From contig NZ_SPQO01000015.1 in the NCBI RefSeq assembly GCF_004570325.1, forward strand, positions 1 to 64,000: DNA of 64,000 bases, read 5' to 3'. Below the pieces are notes generated by a model that saw only the letters and a program-made list of their open reading frames with translations, searched no databases and was not told the origin of the DNA. Positions 61,040 through 64,000 of this stretch are shown piece after piece (positions within the stretch are counted from its first letter, which is position 1; every line of letters starts with the position of its first letter). Made by a program: the position numbers and the translations under genes. Source of the DNA: Mycobacterium sp. PS03-16. GTDB taxonomy: Bacteria > Actinomycetota > Actinomycetes > Mycobacteriales > Mycobacteriaceae.

Positions 61040-62707
61040 ATGTCGACCATCTTCAACGTGCGAAACCTGAAGCTGCCGGCGATGTCGCGCGCTTCGGTGA
61101 TCATCGGCACGCTGGTCGTGGTGCTGGCGCTGGTGGCCGCACTCGTGGGCTGGCAGCTGTACAAGCGGCTGACCACCAACACCGTCGTCGCCTACTTCAC
61201 CGACACGCTGGCGCTGTATCCCGGCGACAAGGTGCAGATCATGGGCGTGCGCGTCGGCACGATCGACTCGATCGAGCCGGCCGGCGACAAGATGAAGGTG
61301 ACCTTCAGCTACGAGAACAAGTACAAGGTCCCGGCCGATGCCACCGCGTCGATCCTCAACCCGAGCCTGGTCGCGTCGCGCACCATCCAGCTGGCCCCGC
61401 CCTACACCGGCGGTCCGGTCATGGAGGACGACGCCGTCATCCCGCTCGAGCGCACCCAGGTACCGGTGGAGTACGACGAGCTGCGCGACTCGATCAACCG
61501 CATCCTGACCGACCTGGGGCCCACCGAGGAGCAGCCCAAGGGGCCATTCGGCGACGTCATCGAATCGTTCGCCGACGGCCTGGCCGGTAAGGGTCAGCAG
61601 ATCAACACCACGCTCAACAGCCTCTCGGAGGCGTTGACCACGCTCAACGAGGGCCGCGGTGACTTCTTCAGCGTGGTGAAGAGCCTGGCGCTGTTCGTCA
61701 ACGCGCTCTACCGCAGCGATCAGCAGTTCGTCGCGCTCAACCAGGATCTGGCGCAGTTCACCAACTCGTTCACCAACACCGACCGCGAGCTGGCCACCGC
61801 GCTGCAGGATCTCGACCAGCTGCTCACCACCACGCGCGGCTTCCTCGACGAGAACAGCGAAGTCCTCACCACGGACATCAACAACCTGGCCGAGGTCACC
61901 AACGCGATCCTGCAGCCCGAACCGCTCGACGGTCTCGAGACGGGTCTGCACGTGTTCCCGAACCTGGGCGCCAACATCGTCAACATCAGCTCCCCGGTCG
62001 CGGGCGGCATCGTCGGTCTGCCGGTCATCAACAACATGGCCAACCCGATGCAGTTCATCTGCAGTGCGATCCAGGCCGGCAGCCGGCTGGGCTATCAGGA
62101 GTCGGCCGAGCTGTGCGCGCAGTACCTGGCGCCGATCCTGGACGCGCTGAAGTTCAACTTCCCGCCGTTCGGCCTCAACCAGATCAGCACGGCCATGACA
62201 CTGCCCAAGATGATCGCCTACTCAGAGGACCGGCTGCGGCCGCCGCCCGGGTACAAGGACACGACCGTGCCGGGCATCTTCTCCCGCGACACGTTGTTCT
62301 CCCACGGCAACCACGAGCCGGGCTGGGTCGTCGCGCCCGGTATGCAGGGCGTCGACGTGCAGCCGTTCACCGCGAACATGCTGACCCCGGACTCGCTGGC
62401 CGCGCTGCTGGGCGGGCCGGATCCCGCACCGCGGGCGGCTCCGCCGGCCTTCGGTGTGCAGCCCAACGGGAAGCTGCCGGGCCCGCCGAACGCCTACGAC
62501 AACCAGAACCCGTTGCCGCCGCCGTGGTATCCGCAGCCGGCGCCGCCGCCGGCGCCCGCGCCGGGCGTGGTACTCGGCGATCCGGGCGGCTCCCCGCTGT
62601 CGGGTCCGGCTCCGCCGCCACCCGGCGCGGCTCCGGCCCCGCCGGCGCCGGCCGGTCCCGCGCCGGCTCCGCCGGGACTGCTGCCCGCCGAGGCGGGAGC
62701 ACCGTGA
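61040..62707 (+). CDS. mce1D: Mce1D, MlaD-domain protein with Pro-rich tail
   Basis: 555 residues: anchor ASVIIGTLVVVLALVAALVGW (about 18-40), MlaD domain (AYFTDTLALYPGDKVQIMGVRVGTI, PSLVASRTIQLAPPYTGG), long helical stretch (about 140-330), conserved GLPVINNMANPMQFICSAIQ with Cys, and a Pro/Ala tail (about 455-555, PPPPAPAPGVVLGDPGG, APPPPGAAPAPPAPAGPA). Mce1 channel subunit. ATG 61040; stop shares a base with the mce1E start. Confidence 0.94.
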   Translation: MSTIFNVRNLKLPAMSRASVIIGTLVVVLALVAALVGWQLYKRLTTNTVVAYFTDTLALYPGDKVQIMGVRVGTIDSIEPAGDKMKVTFSYENKYKVPADATASILNPSLVASRTIQLAPPYTGGPVMEDDAVIPLERTQVPVEYDELRDSINRILTDLGPTEEQPKGPFGDVIESFADGLAGKGQQINTTLNSLSEALTTLNEGRGDFFSVVKSLALFVNALYRSDQQFVALNQDLAQFTNSFTNTDRELATALQDLDQLLTTTRGFLDENSEVLTTDINNLAEVTNAILQPEPLDGLETGLHVFPNLGANIVNISSPVAGGIVGLPVINNMANPMQFICSAIQAGSRLGYQESAELCAQYLAPILDALKFNFPPFGLNQISTAMTLPKMIAYSEDRLRPPPGYKDTTVPGIFSRDTLFSHGNHEPGWVVAPGMQGVDVQPFTANMLTPDSLAALLGGPDPAPRAAPPAFGVQPNGKLPGPPNAYDNQNPLPPPWYPQPAPPPAPAPGVVLGDPGGSPLSGPAPPPPGAAPAPPAPAGPAPAPPGLLPAEAGAP

Positions 62708-63900
62708 TGACCCGTACGCGAAGAGAACAGAAGGTGGGCATGGGCCGCGGCGTCGCGCTGGGCTTCTCGAAGATCGCCCGGCGGACGGTCGCGCTGGCCG
62801 TCGCCGCCGTGGTGCTGACCTCGTGTGGCAACTGGAAGGGCATTGCGAACGTCCCGCTGCCCGGCGGTCCCGGTACGGGGGCCGACAGCATGCGGATCTA
62901 CGTGCAGATGCCGGACACGCTGGCGCTCAACGTGAACAGCCGGGTCCGGGTGGCCGACGTGTTCGTCGGCACCGTGCGGGCGATCGAGCTCAAGAACTGG
63001 GTCGCCACGCTCACCCTCGACGTGTCGAACAGCGTCAAGCTGCCGTCGAACGCGCTCGCCAAGATCGGCCAGACCAGCCTGCTGGGTTCCCAACACGTCG
63101 AGCTGGAGGCCCCGCCGGACCCGTCCGACGACCCGCTGCGCAACGGGGACACCATCCCGCTGCAGAACGCCTCGGCGTTCCCGACCACCGAGCGCGTGCT
63201 CGCCAGCATCGCGACGATTCTGCGCGGTGGCGGCATCCCGAACCTCGAGGTGATCCAGACCGAGGTCAACAACCTGCTGACCGGCCGGGCCGATCAGATC
63301 CGCGAGTTCCTCAACCAGCTCGACGTGTTCACCGACGAGCTCAACCAGCAGCGCGGTGAGATCACCCGGGCGATCGACTCGACCAACCGGCTGCTGGGCA
63401 TCGTGGCGAGCCGCAACGACACCCTCGACCGGGTGCTCACCGAGTTCCCGCCGCTGATCGAGCATTTCGCCGAGACCCGCGATCTGTTCGCCGACGCCGT
63501 GCAGGCGGTGGGCCGCATCAGTGCCGCGGCCGACACCTACCTGGGTCAGGCCAGCGATCCGCTGAACACGAACCTGCAGAACCTGCAGCGTCCGCTCAAG
63601 CAGCTGGCCCGCTCGTCGCCGTACCTGATCGGGGCGCTGAAGCTGATGCTGACCGCGCCGTTCAGCATCGAGAACGTGCCGAAGGTGGTGCGCGGCGACT
63701 ACATCAACGTGTCGCTGATGGTCGACCTGACGCTGTCCGCGGTCGACAACGGCATTCTGACCGGCACCGGTGTGTCGGGCATGCTGCGGGCGCTCGAACA
63801 GGCCTGGGGCCGCGATCCGAACACGATGATCCCGGACGTGCGCTTCACCCCGAACGCGCACAGCTCGCCGAACGGACCGCTGGTCGAAAGGGGTGAGTGA
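62707..63900 (+). CDS. mce1E: Mce1E lipoprotein (LprK)
   Basis: 397 residues: signal peptide with lipobox VLTSC (lipidation Cys40 from ATG 62707), MlaD domain (DTLALNVNSRVRVADVFVGTV, KIGQTSLLGSQHVELEAP), coiled region and C-terminal VSLMVDLTLSAVDNGILTG. The only lipid-anchored Mce1 subunit. ATG at 62707 or GTG at 62704 are equally possible; the frame overlaps the mce1D stop. Confidence 0.93.
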   Translation: MTRTRREQKVGMGRGVALGFSKIARRTVALAVAAVVLTSCGNWKGIANVPLPGGPGTGADSMRIYVQMPDTLALNVNSRVRVADVFVGTVRAIELKNWVATLTLDVSNSVKLPSNALAKIGQTSLLGSQHVELEAPPDPSDDPLRNGDTIPLQNASAFPTTERVLASIATILRGGGIPNLEVIQTEVNNLLTGRADQIREFLNQLDVFTDELNQQRGEITRAIDSTNRLLGIVASRNDTLDRVLTEFPPLIEHFAETRDLFADAVQAVGRISAAADTYLGQASDPLNTNLQNLQRPLKQLARSSPYLIGALKLMLTAPFSIENVPKVVRGDYINVSLMVDLTLSAVDNGILTGTGVSGMLRALEQAWGRDPNTMIPDVRFTPNAHSSPNGPLVERGE

Positions 63901-63903
63901 GCG

Positions 63904-64000
63904 GTGCTGACTCGCTTCATCAAGATCCAGCTGGTCATCTTCACGGTGCTGACGGTGATCGCGCTGGTCGCGTTGGGCTGGTACTACCTGCGGGTGCCCA
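63904..64000 (+). CDS. mce1F: Mce1F, N-terminus only (cut by window edge)
   Basis: About 32 residues: VLTRFIKIQLVIFTVLTVIA followed by a hydrophobic run ending in WYYLRVP, the membrane anchor of an Mce F protein. GTG start 3 bases after the mce1E stop. The position as sixth mce gene supports mce1F; the MlaD domain lies outside. Confidence 0.85.
   Translation, partial: MLTRFIKIQLVIFTVLTVIALVALGWYYLRVP

Overview
The window is high-GC DNA from a mycobacterium, most likely an environmental or rapid-growing species (Mycolicibacterium type). This rests on an ESX-1 locus end (espB, eccE1, mycP1), a complete mce1 operon start, TIGR00027 methyltransferases, PtpB/FadE2, Zn-ADH/thioesterase/SRPBCC/GntR/fadD5 in the gene order known around Rv0144-Rv0175 of M. 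tuberculosis, and methanol:NDMA oxidoreductase and mycofactocin genes. No rRNA, tRNA, CRISPR array, transposase or integrase was seen. Species cannot be named from the sequence alone.

Layout. (1) 1-3640, minus strand: end of an ESX-1 type VII secretion cluster, mycP1-eccE1-espB (espB runs off the left edge). (2) 3869-9789: fructose phosphotransferase system (ptsH, fruA, fruK, fruR on minus, ptsI divergent), with a possible FruR operator between fruR and ptsI. (3) 9786-13239: small protein, pirin, large FUSC-type membrane protein. (4) 13271-24464: lipid/aldehyde metabolism block syntenic with M. tuberculosis Rv0144-Rv0154c: two divergent TetR regulators, two tandem TIGR00027 methyltransferases, aldehyde dehydrogenase, SDR, quinone oxidoreductase, haloacid dehalogenase, a methyltransferase pseudogene, a DUF456 protein, a frameshifted DUF559-like gene, ptpB and fadE2. 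(5) 24465-33394: GNAT, second acyl-CoA dehydrogenase, EamA exporter, proton-translocating transhydrogenase pntA-pntB, CPA1 antiporter, a 42-residue protein, TetR and SDR.

(6) 33602-44618 is the most interesting stretch: a one-carbon/diol alcohol oxidation locus. It holds a nicotinoprotein methanol:NDMA oxidoreductase (mdo), MoxR ATPase plus VWA protein, a second iron-type alcohol dehydrogenase, a two-component system (MnoS/MnoR type), a methyltransferase resembling the mycofactocin glycan methyltransferase MftM, and then mftA-mftB-mftC-mftD for the redox peptide cofactor mycofactocin, which such nicotinoproteins need as external electron acceptor. mftE, mftF, mftG and mftR are not in the window. 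(7) 44608-50639: LysR regulator, tripartite tricarboxylate transporter tctCBA, GntR regulator and an enolase-superfamily sugar-acid dehydratase with a strong operator-like palindrome. Regions 6 and 7 together look like a roughly 17-kb accessory insertion relative to the M. tuberculosis order, where the Rv0158-like TetR gene is followed after a few genes by the Rv0162c-like ADH.

(8) 50703-64000: adhE1-like Zn-ADH, thioesterase, SRPBCC protein, mce1R-like GntR, fadD5-like acyl-CoA synthetase and the mce1 lipid importer operon yrbE1A, yrbE1B, mce1A-E and the first codons of mce1F. Overlapping start/stop codons (ATGA, GTGA) in most of these blocks indicate tight operons.
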